Positions 8,929 through 18,438 are shown, counted from the stretch's first letter. The stretch is 64,000 bases of DNA from Campylobacter concisus (GCF_003048835.2 NZ_CP060705.1:434001-498000), one strand, 5' to 3'. The notes: generated by a model not told the origin, from the letters alone. Program-made: numbers and translations.

Positions 8929-10027
8929 AAGCATCTTTATAGTGACAAATAGTGCTTGGAGTGGGTATAACTTTAGACTGAGCCTTGCAAATCACCTAAA
9001 AAAAAATGGTTTTAAAGTGTCGTTTGTTGTTCCGTTTGATGAAAAATACTCAGCTTTGTTGGAAAAAAATTTTGAAGTTTTTCATATAAATTTTGATGCA
9101 AAAGGGATAAATCCGTTAGTTGATCTAAAAACTTTTTTTAGTTTGCTAGCCCTTTATAAAAAGGAGAAGCCAGCTTGTGTCTTAAATTTTACTATTAAGC
9201 CAAATATTTATAGCTCACTTGCCTGTAAAATTTTAGGCATTTGTTGTATTAGTAATATCACGGGACTTGGGACAGTTTTCATAAAACAAAGTTTTGTCAC
9301 AAGCATAGTTAAATTTCTTTATAAGATATCGCTAAATGCAAACAAGGTTGTATTCTTTCAAAATTTAGATGATCAAGATCTATTTGTAAATTTGGACATT
9401 ATTTCAAAAGAAAAATGCGACCTCCTACCAGGAAGTGGTGTAGATATAAATAAATTTGCCCCAAGACAAGAGAGCAAAAGAGACGAAAAATTTAAATTTT
9501 TGTGTGTAGCAAGACTTATAAAAGATAAAGGTATTGTTGAGTTAGTTGAGGCTGGTAAAATTTTAAGAAAAAAAAGAGATGATTTTAAGATTTTGCTGCT
9601 AGGAGAACAAAATGTCAAAAATAATACTGCCATTAGCGACGAAGAGTTAAATTCGTGGCTTAAAAACGACTTTTTGGACTATCTTGGTATGAGCGATGAT
9701 GTAAGTAAAGTTGTAGCTAGTGCTGAGTGTGTTGTGCTGGCATCGTACAAAGAGGGAATGTCAAAAAGTTTATTAGAGGCCGCGTCCATGGCAAAGCCAT
9801 TAATAGCTACAAATGTTAGTGGTTGTAAAGAAATAGTAGACGATGGAGTAAATGGCTTTTTGTGTGAGCCAAAAAACTCTATAGATCTCGCTGAAAAAAT
9901 GGAAAAAATTTTAAATCTTGATAAAAGCATTCTTGAACAAATGGGTAAAAACGGCAGAGAAAAGATGATTTTATCTTTTGATGAGAATATTGTCCTAGAA
10001 AAATATACGAAAGCTATTATGGACTAA
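8921..10027 (+). CDS. GT4 glycosyltransferase, PglA-like
   Basis: I choose the TTG at 8921: an AAGGAGA box lies 5 bases upstream and it overlaps the asnB stop. The frame also extends upstream to 8852, but that part lies inside asnB. The product is about 368 aa, family GT4. It has the layout of PglA/CapM-type enzymes: FIVTNSAWSGYNFRLSL at the N-terminus, NITGLGTVFI in the middle, VARLIKDKGI opening the donor domain and ASYKEGMSKSLLEAASMAKP at the donor site. PglA adds the first GalNAc to undecaprenyl-diphosphate-bacillosamine. This protein is of the same group, but the symbol is not secure. It is the last gene of the forward glycan operon and ends 4 bp from the convergent sugar transferase. 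Confidence 0.8.
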   Translation: MSKSIFIVTNSAWSGYNFRLSLANHLKKNGFKVSFVVPFDEKYSALLEKNFEVFHINFDAKGINPLVDLKTFFSLLALYKKEKPACVLNFTIKPNIYSSLACKILGICCISNITGLGTVFIKQSFVTSIVKFLYKISLNANKVVFFQNLDDQDLFVNLDIISKEKCDLLPGSGVDINKFAPRQESKRDEKFKFLCVARLIKDKGIVELVEAGKILRKKRDDFKILLLGEQNVKNNTAISDEELNSWLKNDFLDYLGMSDDVSKVVASAECVVLASYKEGMSKSLLEAASMAKPLIATNVSGCKEIVDDGVNGFLCEPKNSIDLAEKMEKILNLDKSILEQMGKNGREKMILSFDENIVLEKYTKAIMD

Positions 10028-10031
10028 ACAG

Positions 10032-10967
10032 CTAAATACCTTTTTTGCTTAGTATTATCTCAAATGTTTTAAATATAGTTTTTATCTCCAGCCAAAATGA
10101 CCAGTGCTTTATGTAGTAAAGATCATACATTAGCTTTTGTTTGGCATCAAGTGCATTTGCGCCGTAAGTGTAGTTTACCTGTGCCCAGCCGGTAATCCCT
10201 GGGCGGACGATGTGGCGTTCATTATAGTAAGGGATCTCTTTTTCAAAGAAATTTATCCAGTATCTTCGCTCTGGTCTTGGGCCTATCAGGTGCATCTGAC
10301 CGCGAAGCACATTTATGCATTGTGGCACCTCGTCAATGCGAGTTTTACGCATAAATTCGCCAAATTCAAAGACTCTCTCATCGTTTTTGCTAGCAAATTT
10401 AGCCCCGTCTTTTTCAGCATCAACCACCATCGAGCGAAATTTGATACATTCAAATTCTCTATTGCCCAGCCCAACCCTATTTTGCAAGAAGTAAAGGCTG
10501 CCAGGGGATTGCTCGTCTATCTTTTTCTTTACGTAAAATTTAAGCACAAAAAGCATCACAAAAAGCATCGAGCAGCTTACGTAGTCAATCACGCGTTTTA
10601 AGGCGTATTCAAGGGCATTGTAAGGCTTGATATCATTTAAAAAGTTTAAATTTTCGCCATTTTCTGGGATGTAGCACTTTTGCAGATAAATTTCTAAAAA
10701 GCTCTCCACATTTAGAAATTTGATCTTCTTATACTTCGTTTTAAACTGCAAAAGCGTGAGAAATCTCACCAGCTTGCCATCAACTGGCTTTTCGGTATTT
10801 AGCACTATGAGCCTTTGATCACCTGATTTTATGAGATTTTCCAGTGCGCTTCGCAAAGTTTTAGCATCGCTATTTTCATGGGATAAAAAATTTACCTGAC
10901 CAAATTTCTTCCTAAGCTTCTCTAGCTCGAGTTTGGTGAAAGTATATTTTTCGCCAAGGATGATCAT
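10032..10967 (-). CDS. Polyprenyl-phosphate sugar-1-phosphate transferase
   Basis: 311 aa. The C-terminal 190 residues are a bacterial sugar transferase domain (PglC/WbaP/WcaJ catalytic core): a hydrophobic re-entrant segment near residue 135, KFRSMVVDAEKDG, RKTRIDEVPQ, LIGPRPERR and RPGITGWAQVNY. It would move a sugar-1-phosphate onto undecaprenyl phosphate, the first step of lipid-linked glycan assembly. The first 120 residues look soluble and match neither PglC (no extension) nor WbaP/WcaJ (several membrane spans). It is convergent with the glycan operon, ending 4 bp away, and faces yeiH across a 103-bp promoter region. Base composition is closer to the core genes than to the AT-rich glycan genes. 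Confidence 0.85.
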   Translation of the reverse strand: MIILGEKYTFTKLELEKLRKKFGQVNFLSHENSDAKTLRSALENLIKSGDQRLIVLNTEKPVDGKLVRFLTLLQFKTKYKKIKFLNVESFLEIYLQKCYIPENGENLNFLNDIKPYNALEYALKRVIDYVSCSMLFVMLFVLKFYVKKKIDEQSPGSLYFLQNRVGLGNREFECIKFRSMVVDAEKDGAKFASKNDERVFEFGEFMRKTRIDEVPQCINVLRGQMHLIGPRPERRYWINFFEKEIPYYNERHIVRPGITGWAQVNYTYGANALDAKQKLMYDLYYIKHWSFWLEIKTIFKTFEIILSKKGI

Positions 10968-11070
10968 AGGCCTATCCCTTTATCTTTATTTTAAATTTGC
11001 ATTATATAATTCGCCTAATTATACCCAAACGTGCTAATTGCATTTTTAAAAAAATAGTTAAGGTTAAAAT
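10968..11070. promoter_or_regulatory. Divergent promoter region, sugar transferase / yeiH
   Basis: A 103-bp gap between divergent genes. TATATAAT at 11003-11010 is a good -10 match that reads well on both strands, 60 bp before yeiH and 36 bp before the sugar transferase. A weak AAGG box precedes the yeiH ATG. Which gene uses the -10 is not decided by sequence. Confidence 0.45.
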
Positions 11071-12054
11071 ATGTCTCATAAATTTCTTGCTGTGCTTGTT
11101 TTGGCGCTAATCTGCGCCATTTCTTTTGTGCTCTCAAACACGGTTTTGGCTAAATTTCACACTAGCCCGCTCATCATCTCGATCATTTTAGGCGCCATTT
11201 TTGCAAATCTTTTTACCAAACAGACTCAAATTTTAAAAAATAGCGGCGTCGTAGCGATCGCTGGGAAGCAAATTTTAAGGCTTGGCATCATACTTTTTGG
11301 CTTTAATATAAGCCTTAGTGAGATCGCAAGCGTTGGCGCTCTTGGCGTGATATACTCAGCTTTTATGGTATTTGTGACCTTTGCTTTTGCTCTTTTTGTC
11401 GCTAAAGCTTTGGGACTTAGCAAAGATAGTGCCGTGCTCATTGGCTCAGGGGCAAGCATCTGCGGCGCAGCTGCTGTCATGGCTACTCAAAATGAGATAA
11501 AAGCAGACGCAAACAAGCTTGCTATCGCTATTTGCACAGTGATACTATTTGGGAGTATTGGCATGTTTATCTACCCATTTATCGCTAAATTTCTAGCTCT
11601 CACGCCTCAGCAAACTGGCTTTTTTATCGGCGGCTCACTTCACGAAGTAGCCCACGTAGTGGCAGCTTCAGCGGCATTTGATAGCGCAACAAGCAGCTCT
11701 GCCCTCATCATAAAAATGCTTCGCGTCATCATGCTAGTGCCATTTTTGTTTTTGCTAAATTTTTTAAATTTAAGCCAAAATAGCAGCGGCTCAAAGCTAA
11801 AGAGCATACCATGGTTTGCGCTATTTTTCCTAGTGGCGATCTGCGTCAGGTCTTTGCCATTTTTCCCTGAAAATTTGGTGCAAATTTTAAAGCTCTCAGC
11901 TAGCATCTGTCTTTGTGTTGCGATGTGTGCTTTGGGGTTTGGGATAGATAGGAGTATATTTAAAGCGACGGGCAAAAAGCCATTTTTACTAGCATTTTTT
12001 ATATTTTTATGGCTTATTTGCTCATCGCTTGTCTTTGTTAAGACTCTTTGCTAG
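11071..12054 (+). CDS. YeiH/UPF0324 family membrane protein (putative sulfate exporter family)
   Basis: 327 aa, almost wholly hydrophobic, with about nine to ten membrane spans. It carries features of the YeiH (Cons_hypoth698) family: KQILRLGIILFGFNISLSEI, the GSGASICGAAAVMATQ loop and GSLHEVAHVVAA. The family is annotated as putative sulfate exporters, but experimental support is thin, so the substrate is open. The gene has its own promoter side and its 3' end overlaps the convergent nadD-rsfS gene by 17 bp. No regulator gene lies next to it. Confidence 0.85.
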   Translation: MSHKFLAVLVLALICAISFVLSNTVLAKFHTSPLIISIILGAIFANLFTKQTQILKNSGVVAIAGKQILRLGIILFGFNISLSEIASVGALGVIYSAFMVFVTFAFALFVAKALGLSKDSAVLIGSGASICGAAAVMATQNEIKADANKLAIAICTVILFGSIGMFIYPFIAKFLALTPQQTGFFIGGSLHEVAHVVAASAAFDSATSSSALIIKMLRVIMLVPFLFLLNFLNLSQNSSGSKLKSIPWFALFFLVAICVRSLPFFPENLVQILKLSASICLCVAMCALGFGIDRSIFKATGKKPFLLAFFIFLWLICSSLVFVKTLC

Positions 12055-12919
12055 TTTTTAGCTTTTGCAAAAACTCTTCGATGTTGTATTTTGCTCTGTA
12101 GGCTGGGCTCAAAAGATGTATCAAAATGTCGCCAAGGTCCATCACGATCCAATCAGGTGAGCTCTCAGTACCTATAAATCTCTCTCCAAGAGGCTTAAGC
12201 TCCTCTTTTAGATCCTCAGCCAGCGAGTAAGCGTGCCTCTCACCAAGCGTAGTGGCGATAACTACGGCCTTTACGAAATAATCATCCCCGCTCATATCAA
12301 ACACTTGTATCTCTTCAGCCTTTTTTGCGTCTAAAACCTTAACTATACTTTCGGTGCGCTCTTGCATCGATCTTTCCTGCATCTTTAATCCTTGGTAAAA
12401 ATTTATAATCTCATCTTTTATCTCGCTAGGCAGCTCATCAAGCCCCTTTTGGTGCCTGATCTGCGATGAGCTAACATCCACATGCACGTCCATTTTTTGT
12501 AAATTTTGTGGAATTTCTATGTGATTGCGCTTGGCGATCACAAACTGCACTAAATTTCTAAGCTCCTCGTAGCCGTGCCACTTATCAAGCGTAGCTAGGT
12601 GGTCCGCGCCTATTATGAGATAAAATTTCTCTATCTTGAATTTCTCATACAAATACTTAACTGTCTCTATGGTAGGCACTGGGCGAGCTAAATTTATCTC
12701 ATAGTCTGAGATCTCGACCTTCTCTAAGCCGCCCCAAATTTCTCTTATCCACTTTAGGCGAAGCTCTGGTGGAGCTGAAAATTCGCTCTTAAATGGACTT
12801 ATAAAAGTTGGCATGATGATGAGCTTGTCGATATCAAGGCCGCTTAGTGCCATTTTCACAATACTATCGTGTCCTAAATGAACCGGATCAAAGCTCCCGC
12901 CAAAAAGTGCTAACTTCAT
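12038..12919 (-). CDS. nadD: Fused NadD (NaMN adenylyltransferase) and RsfS (ribosome silencing factor)
   Basis: 293 aa, one open frame with two proteins in a row. Residues 1-175 are NadD, with GGSFDPVHLGH as nucleotide-binding motif and the conserved VSSSQIR; it makes nicotinate adenine dinucleotide. From about residue 180 the frame is RsfS/Iojap (ERTESIVKVLDAKKAEEI, DWIVMDLGDILIHL), which binds ribosomal protein uL14 and blocks subunit joining. In C. jejuni these are separate adjacent genes. At the join the DNA still looks like a gene start: AAGGA then ATG at 12382, with a second AGGAA-ATG at 12367. A separate RsfS of 109-114 aa could therefore still be made. A TAA at 12387-12385 lies in another frame, as if a one-base change removed the nadD stop. 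The fusion could be real, recent or a sequence error. It is divergent from gapA. Confidence 0.85.
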   Translation of the reverse strand: MKLALFGGSFDPVHLGHDSIVKMALSGLDIDKLIIMPTFISPFKSEFSAPPELRLKWIREIWGGLEKVEISDYEINLARPVPTIETVKYLYEKFKIEKFYLIIGADHLATLDKWHGYEELRNLVQFVIAKRNHIEIPQNLQKMDVHVDVSSSQIRHQKGLDELPSEIKDEIINFYQGLKMQERSMQERTESIVKVLDAKKAEEIQVFDMSGDDYFVKAVVIATTLGERHAYSLAEDLKEELKPLGERFIGTESSPDWIVMDLGDILIHLLSPAYRAKYNIEEFLQKLKTSKES

Positions 12920-12998
12920 CTATTAAAGTGCCTTGTTTATATTTGTTTTAAAATTCTTTTTTGTAGAATTAGGCGTAATTATATCAAAAGGAGCTAAG

Positions 12999-13997
12999 AT
13001 GTCAGTTAAAGTAGCAATAAACGGCTTTGGGCGTATCGGTAGGTGTGCCGCTCGTATTATTTTAGAGCGAGACGATGTTGAGCTTGTCGCTATTAACGAC
13101 ACCGCAACAAGGGATATGACGAGGTACTTGCTCAAATACGACAGCGTGCACGGCGAATTTAAGCAAGACGTTAAGGTGATAAGCGACGAATTTATAGAAG
13201 TAAATGGCAAAAAGATAAGAGTTTTTTCTACAAGAGATCTAAACGAGCTTAGCTACGCAGACTACGGCACAGACGTGGTTTTAGAGTGCACTGGCAAGTT
13301 TTTAACCACTGAAAAATGTGAGCCATATCTTGCTCGCGGCGTCAAAAAAGTCGTCATGAGCGCTCCCGCAAAAGACGACACGGCGACATTTGTAGTTGGC
13401 GTAAATGACGATAAATACGCAGGCGAGGCGATCGTCTCAAACGCAAGCTGCACTACAAACGGCCTAGCTCCAGTTGCAAAGGTGCTAAACGATAAATTTG
13501 GCATCGTAAAAGGGCTAATGACCACGATCCACGCCTATACAAACGGACAGAGCCTAGTAGATGTAAAGGCTAAAGACTTCCGCCGCTCACGCGCTGCAGC
13601 GCTAAATATCGGACCTACTACCACCGGAGCTGCAAAAGCGATCGCTAAAGTGCTCCCCGAGCTAAATGGCAAACTACACGGCCAAGCAGTGCGCGTGCCA
13701 GTGGCAAACGTCTCAATGGTCGATCTAACGGCGGTTTTAAAAAGACCAGCTAGCAAAGAGGAGATAAACGAGGCGTTTAGAACGGCTGCGGAGTCAAATT
13801 TAAAGGGAATTTTATTTGTTGATGACGACTACAGAGTTAGCAGCGACTTTTGCACAAGCACCTTTAGCAGCATCGTAGCGAGCGACACTACGCAGGTTAT
13901 CGCTGATGATATGGTGAAGGTCTTTGCGTGGTACGACAACGAGTGGGGCTACTCAACAAGGCTTGTCGATCTTGCTAAGATCGTGGCTACAAAGTAA
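12999..13997 (+). CDS. gapA: Glyceraldehyde-3-phosphate dehydrogenase
   Basis: 332 aa. The start is the ATG at 12999 (MSVKVAINGFGRIGR), preceded by AAAGGAGC; an upstream in-frame TTG at 12933 would add 22 residues with no homology. It has the NAD-binding GFGRIG loop, the catalytic cysteine in SCTTNGLAPVA near residue 151, the histidine partner further on, and WYDNEWGYS at the C-terminus. Catalyses the reversible oxidation of glyceraldehyde 3-phosphate to 1,3-bisphosphoglycerate in lower glycolysis and gluconeogenesis; Campylobacter mostly runs it toward sugar synthesis. It opens a forward operon with pgk and tpiA, 16 bp before pgk. Its promoter must lie in the 79 bp shared with nadD. Confidence 0.95.
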   Translation: MSVKVAINGFGRIGRCAARIILERDDVELVAINDTATRDMTRYLLKYDSVHGEFKQDVKVISDEFIEVNGKKIRVFSTRDLNELSYADYGTDVVLECTGKFLTTEKCEPYLARGVKKVVMSAPAKDDTATFVVGVNDDKYAGEAIVSNASCTTNGLAPVAKVLNDKFGIVKGLMTTIHAYTNGQSLVDVKAKDFRRSRAAALNIGPTTTGAAKAIAKVLPELNGKLHGQAVRVPVANVSMVDLTAVLKRPASKEEINEAFRTAAESNLKGILFVDDDYRVSSDFCTSTFSSIVASDTTQVIADDMVKVFAWYDNEWGYSTRLVDLAKIVATK

Positions 13998-14013
13998 ATT
14001 TAAAGGGTGAAAA

Positions 14014-15213
14014 ATGAGTGATATTTTATCGATCAACGACCTTGAGCTTAATGGTGCAAAAGTCTTTATAAGGTGCGATTTTAACGTGCCTATGGATGAG
14101 TTTTTAAACATCACTGATGACCGTAGGATCCGCTCAGCGATACCAACTATCCGCTACTGCCTAGATAACGGCTGCAGCGTGGTTTTGGCTAGTCACTTGG
14201 GTCGTCCAAAAAATGGCTTTGAAGAGAAATTTTCACTTCGCGGCGTAGCAAAAAGGCTATCAAGACTGCTTGATAGAGAGGTGATATTTGCTGAAGATGT
14301 GATCGGAAATGATGCTAAGACAAAGGCTGAGGCGCTAAAAGCTGGTGAAATTTTGATGATAGAAAATTTACGCTTCGAAAAAGGCGAAACCAAAAACGAT
14401 GAAGCTTTGGCAAAAGAGCTTTCAGAATTTGGCGAATTTTACATAAATGACGCATTTGGCGTTTGTCACAGAGCTCACGCATCGGTTGAAGCGATCACTA
14501 AATTTTACGATGAAAAGCATAAGGCAGCGGGATTTTTACTACAAAAAGAGATAAATTTCGCTCAAAATTTGATAAAACATCCATCTCGTCCATTTGTCGC
14601 AGTTGTGGGTGGCTCAAAGGTGAGCGGTAAGCTTCAAGCATTGCATAACCTTCTGCCACGTGTAGATAAGCTCATAATTGGCGGTGGCATGGCATTTACA
14701 TTTTTAAAATCAATGGGTGAAAATATCGGAAATTCGCTCCTTGAAGAAGAGCTCATCGAAGATGCAAGGCAAATTTTACAAAAAGGCAAAGAACTAGGAG
14801 TGAAAATTTACCTGCCAGTGGATGTCGTCGCTGCTCAGACATTTTCAGCTGAAAGTGCCGTAAAATACGTCCCAGCACAGGAAATCCCAAATGGCTGGAT
14901 GGGGCTTGATATCGGACCAGCGTCTATTAGGCTATTTAAAGAGGTCATCGCCGATGCACAAACCATCTGGTGGAACGGACCTATGGGTGTTTTTGAGATG
15001 GATAAATTTAGCAAAGGTAGTATCAAAATGAGCCACGCTATCATCGATACTCACGCGACAACCGTCGTTGGCGGTGGCGATACGGCTGACGTGGTCGAGC
15101 GCGCGGGAGATGCTGATGAAATGACATTTATCTCAACTGGTGGCGGTGCGAGCTTGGAGCTCATAGAAGGCAAAGAGCTGCCTGGCATAAAGCCGCTTAG
15201 AAAAGAGGAGTAG
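14014..15213 (+). CDS. pgk: Phosphoglycerate kinase
   Basis: 399 aa, full length. It begins with [10 protein letters not shown], the substrate-binding basic patch. LASHLGRPK and [16 protein letters not shown] follow in the N-domain. The C-domain has [19 protein letters not shown] and the ATP-binding [10 protein letters not shown] and [10 protein letters not shown]. Interconverts 1,3-bisphosphoglycerate plus ADP and 3-phosphoglycerate plus ATP in the cytoplasm. A GGGTGAAAA box precedes the ATG. It is the middle gene of gapA-pgk-tpiA with only 3 bp before tpiA. Confidence 0.95.
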   Translation: MSDILSINDLELNGAKVFIRCDFNVPMDEFLNITDDRRIRSAIPTIRYCLDNGCSVVLASHLGRPKNGFEEKFSLRGVAKRLSRLLDREVIFAEDVIGNDAKTKAEALKAGEILMIENLRFEKGETKNDEALAKELSEFGEFYINDAFGVCHRAHASVEAITKFYDEKHKAAGFLLQKEINFAQNLIKHPSRPFVAVVGGSKVSGKLQALHNLLPRVDKLIIGGGMAFTFLKSMGENIGNSLLEEELIEDARQILQKGKELGVKIYLPVDVVAAQTFSAESAVKYVPAQEIPNGWMGLDIGPASIRLFKEVIADAQTIWWNGPMGVFEMDKFSKGSIKMSHAIIDTHATTVVGGGDTADVVERAGDADEMTFISTGGGASLELIEGKELPGIKPLRKEE

Positions 15214-15216
15214 GTC

Positions 15217-15900
15217 TTGAAATTTCTAGCGAATTTAAAGTGCAACCACACAAGAGAGAGCTTTAGAGAGTACGCGAAAATTTTAGACGCAAATTTAAGC
15301 GCAAATGACGACGTGAGCGTATTTGTACCAGCTAGTGCCTTTGATGAAAAAAGGCATCTTTTTAGGCTTGGGGCGCAGAATTTCTACCCTTGCGAGAGTG
15401 GGGCATTTACTGGCGAGATCGGCAAGGTAATGCTTGATGAATTTGATATCAAAGACGTGCTAATCGGCCACTCTGAGAGGCGTGAAATTTTAAAAGAGAG
15501 CGAGGAGTTTTTGCGAGCGAAATTTGACTTTGCTGCAAAAAATGGCTGGAATGTCATCTACTGCATCGGTGAAAATTTAAGCACAAACGAGAGCGGAGCG
15601 ACCAAAGAATTTCTAAGCCGCCAGCTTGAAAATATAGACCTTGGCTATAAAAATTTAGTCATCGCCTATGAGCCGATATGGGCGATAGGAACTGGCAAGA
15701 GTGCGAGCATAGAGCAGATAGATGAGGTGCTAAGTTTTTTAAAGACAAAGGCAAACGTGCCGCTACTTTACGGCGGAAGCGTCAATGCAGCAAATATCGC
15801 TGATATCGCAGGTATAAAGAGCTGCGATGGGGTGCTGGTAGGCACAGCCAGCTGGGATGCGAATAATTTTCTAGGGCTTATTAGCGCGGCATCTCGCTGA
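15217..15900 (+). CDS. tpiA: Triosephosphate isomerase
   Basis: 227 aa with a TTG start at 15217 behind GAGGAG. Catalytic elements are present: NLKCN near the start (the lysine), IGHSERR (histidine), [12 protein letters not shown] (glutamate and the flexible loop) and [10 protein letters not shown] for phosphate binding. It is shorter than the roughly 250 aa of E. coli TpiA, which as I recall is usual in Campylobacter. Converts dihydroxyacetone phosphate to glyceraldehyde 3-phosphate. Last gene of the glycolytic trio; a hairpin begins 22 bp after the stop. Confidence 0.95.
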   Translation: MKFLANLKCNHTRESFREYAKILDANLSANDDVSVFVPASAFDEKRHLFRLGAQNFYPCESGAFTGEIGKVMLDEFDIKDVLIGHSERREILKESEEFLRAKFDFAAKNGWNVIYCIGENLSTNESGATKEFLSRQLENIDLGYKNLVIAYEPIWAIGTGKSASIEQIDEVLSFLKTKANVPLLYGGSVNAANIADIAGIKSCDGVLVGTASWDANNFLGLISAASR

Positions 15901-15921
15901 TAAATTTAAACGATCTTGCAA

Positions 15922-15965
15922 ATTTCATCCTTCGACAGGCTATCTGCCTAGTCTTGGGATGAAAT
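15922..15965 (+). terminator. Hairpin after tpiA (weak terminator or structured leader)
   Basis: ATTTCATCC (15922-15930) pairs with GGATGAAAT (15957-15965). An inner stem GACAGGC / GCCTAGTC has one bulged base and a TATCT loop. Only a short T-run follows, so termination is uncertain. The remaining 150 bp before fabI is AT-rich with repeated TTCGAAAC words at about 15971 and 16026 and holds no gene. Confidence 0.5.
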
Positions 15966-16021
15966 TTACTTCGAAACATTTAAATTTACCTAGCGATATA
16001 TCCGCTTGTTGGTTTGTTTAA

Positions 16022-16936
<915 letters not shown>

Positions 16937-16948
16937 TATACTAATATA

Positions 16949-16982
16949 AATTTGGCGGGGCGACTCGCCAAATTCTTCTTTT
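16949..16982 (+). terminator. Rho-independent terminator after fabI
   Basis: AATTTGGCG (16949-16957) and CGCCAAATT (16966-16974) form a perfect 9-bp stem with an 8-base GC-rich loop, followed by CTTCTTTT. It closes fabI 12 bp after its stop. Confidence 0.8.
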
Positions 16983-17015
16983 AAATTTCACCAAATTTGA
17001 TCAAAAGGACAGAAA

Positions 17016-17684
17016 ATGAGGACTTTAGACGAGCTTATAGACACAAATGAGCCAGGCTGGGCGCTGATCGAAGAGTGGCTAAAAGAGGCCAAAAACGACT
17101 ATGAAATTTTGCCTCGCGATGAGAGCAGGGCGCAAAGTGAGCTTTTAGGGCTTCAGGTCACCACTCGCTCGCCGATGGGAGCGCTTGTTTATGGGTGCGG
17201 CGGCATAGTGATAGATGGCGGTTGGCTGCGCCTGCTTGGCTCAGGATGCGAGCAGATGAAGCGCGGAATTTACAGCTTTAACCTTGGTAAAAGCTTTAGC
17301 GAAGCAGGGCAGATGCCTAGCTATTTGCTCGTGGCGGATGATGTTTTGGGCGGATTTTTCGCGGTAAATGGCGGCGCCTTTGGTGGTAAAGCTGGCAACG
17401 TCTTTTACTACGCACCAGACAGCGGCAAATGGGAAGATACGCAGCTTGGCTACTCGCAGTTTTTATACTGGGCGCTAAGTGGCGATATATCTAAATTTTA
17501 CGAGCTTTACCGCTGGGATGGCTGGCGCGATGATGTAAGAAATTTTAGCCTTGATAAGGTGATGTTTGCGCTACCACCACTTCTTTGGCAAGACGCCGAC
17601 GTAAGGCTAAGGCTAAAAGATATGAAAAAAGATGGCGTTAATATCGATGAGTATTTTGCCTCTTTGTTTAAGGGGGAGAAATAG
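17016..17684 (+). CDS. DUF2625 family protein
   Basis: 222 aa, no signal peptide or membrane span. The sequence follows the DUF2625 family: an N-terminal RTLDELIDTNEPGWALI, GALVYGCGGIVIDGGWLRLLG, a glycine-rich GGFFAVNGGAFGG, then FYYAPDSGKWEDTQLGY and a C-terminal LYRWDGWR. No function is established for the family; relatives occur singly in many bacteria. It has an AAAAGGACAG ribosome site, sits alone after the fabI terminator, and is followed by the repeat-rich non-coding region. Codon use looks like the core genes. Confidence 0.8.
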   Translation: MRTLDELIDTNEPGWALIEEWLKEAKNDYEILPRDESRAQSELLGLQVTTRSPMGALVYGCGGIVIDGGWLRLLGSGCEQMKRGIYSFNLGKSFSEAGQMPSYLLVADDVLGGFFAVNGGAFGGKAGNVFYYAPDSGKWEDTQLGYSQFLYWALSGDISKFYELYRWDGWRDDVRNFSLDKVMFALPPLLWQDADVRLRLKDMKKDGVNIDEYFASLFKGEK

Positions 17685-17710
17685 GATTGATTTTGTAAAT
17701 TTCGGCTTTT

Positions 17711-18081
17711 GCAAATTTTAAAATCTTACTCACTCACCTTAGCAACTTACTAAATTTTGAAGCGTGATATGCTCGCTCATTAATTTTTAAAATTTGCCTG
17801 ACACTCGCATGATGATAAAACGCATGCAGTGCGCAAGCACTATTGCATGTCACCTCTAACGTTGTTGGGGTTAGGGGATTGTTAAGGGGGAAGGGAGCGA
17901 CTTCGTAATTCAAGCCTCTTCCCCCTTAACAAAGAAATAAAACTTTAAATTTTAAAAATCTATTTTGCAAATTTTAAAATTCCATTCACTCGCAAGAATT
18001 GACTACTAAAATTTGGCTTCGCTTTCAGCTTAGCTCAAATTTTAGAGCCGAAATTACTCGTTCATGAAATTTTAAAATTTG
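17711..18081 (+). repeat. Composite palindromic repeat, copy 1 (modules A and C)
   Basis: Matches 44880-45275 along almost its whole length. Module A holds a hairpin GCATGCAGTGC..GCACT..GCATG (from 17822), then a 70-base block (17867-17936) identical to 45061-45130. Inside the block TTGTTAAGGGGGAAG (17879-17893) pairs perfectly with CTTCCCCCTTAACAA (17918-17932). Module C (17961-18081) has AAAATTTGG..CAAATTTT and repeats at 18277-18398 and 45155-45275. No start codon or coding frame follows the conservation, so it is non-coding. It looks like a large REP/BIME-type or MITE-like element. Confidence 0.85.
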
Positions 18082-18096
18082 TCGTAGTTTCTTTAA

Positions 18097-18250
18097 CTGC
18101 ATGCGGCACGATAGTGCCATTGCATGCCCTTTGAACGTGCGAGGGGATAGGTGGATTTTAAAAGGGGGATAAGGGGACGGCTTCGTGTCTGCCACTCAGT
18201 TGCGAGCCCGCGAAGCAAAATTTAAATCCCCTTGTCACCCTTTTTTAATA
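18097..18250 (+). repeat. Palindromic repeat module B, copy 1
   Basis: About 150 bp that recurs inverted at 45308-45460. It has the same plan as module A: a GCATGC hairpin (CTGCATGCGGCACGATAGTG near 18098), a GTGCGAGGGGAT linker, then AAAAGGGGGATAAGGGGACGG with a CGTGTCTGCCAC..GTTGCGAG core, and CCCCTTGTCACCCTTTTTT. Modules A and B appear to be two subfamilies of one element. Confidence 0.8.
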
Positions 18251-18276
18251 AAAAGAATTTACAAATTTAATGAAGC

Positions 18277-18398
18277 TATTTTATAAATTTTAAAACTTTC
18301 ATTCACCCCTAAGAATTGACTACTAAAATTTGGCTTCGCTTTCAGCTTAGCTCAAATTTTAGAGCCGAAATTACTCGTTCATGAAATTTTAAAATTTG
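18277..18398 (+). repeat. Palindromic repeat module C, second local copy
   Basis: Near-identical to 17961-18081 and 45155-45275. It contains GACTACTAAAATTTGGCTTC, the AAATTTGG/CAAATTTT stem and GAGCCGAAATTACTCGTTCA. Together with the copies before it, repeats fill nearly all of the 754 bases between the DUF2625 gene and rodA. No gene is seen there. Confidence 0.8.
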
Positions 18399-18438
18399 CC
18401 TGACGCTTATCTGATTTGACAAAACAAATTTGCAAATT

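Noticed and set aside
12933-12998. Upstream extension of gapA
   Set aside because: The ATG at 12999 has a strong ribosome site and starts exactly at the conserved N-terminus.
17685-18438. Insertion sequence or CRISPR array in the repeat tract
   Set aside because: No transposase frame, no regular direct repeat-spacer pattern; the repeats are palindromic modules.
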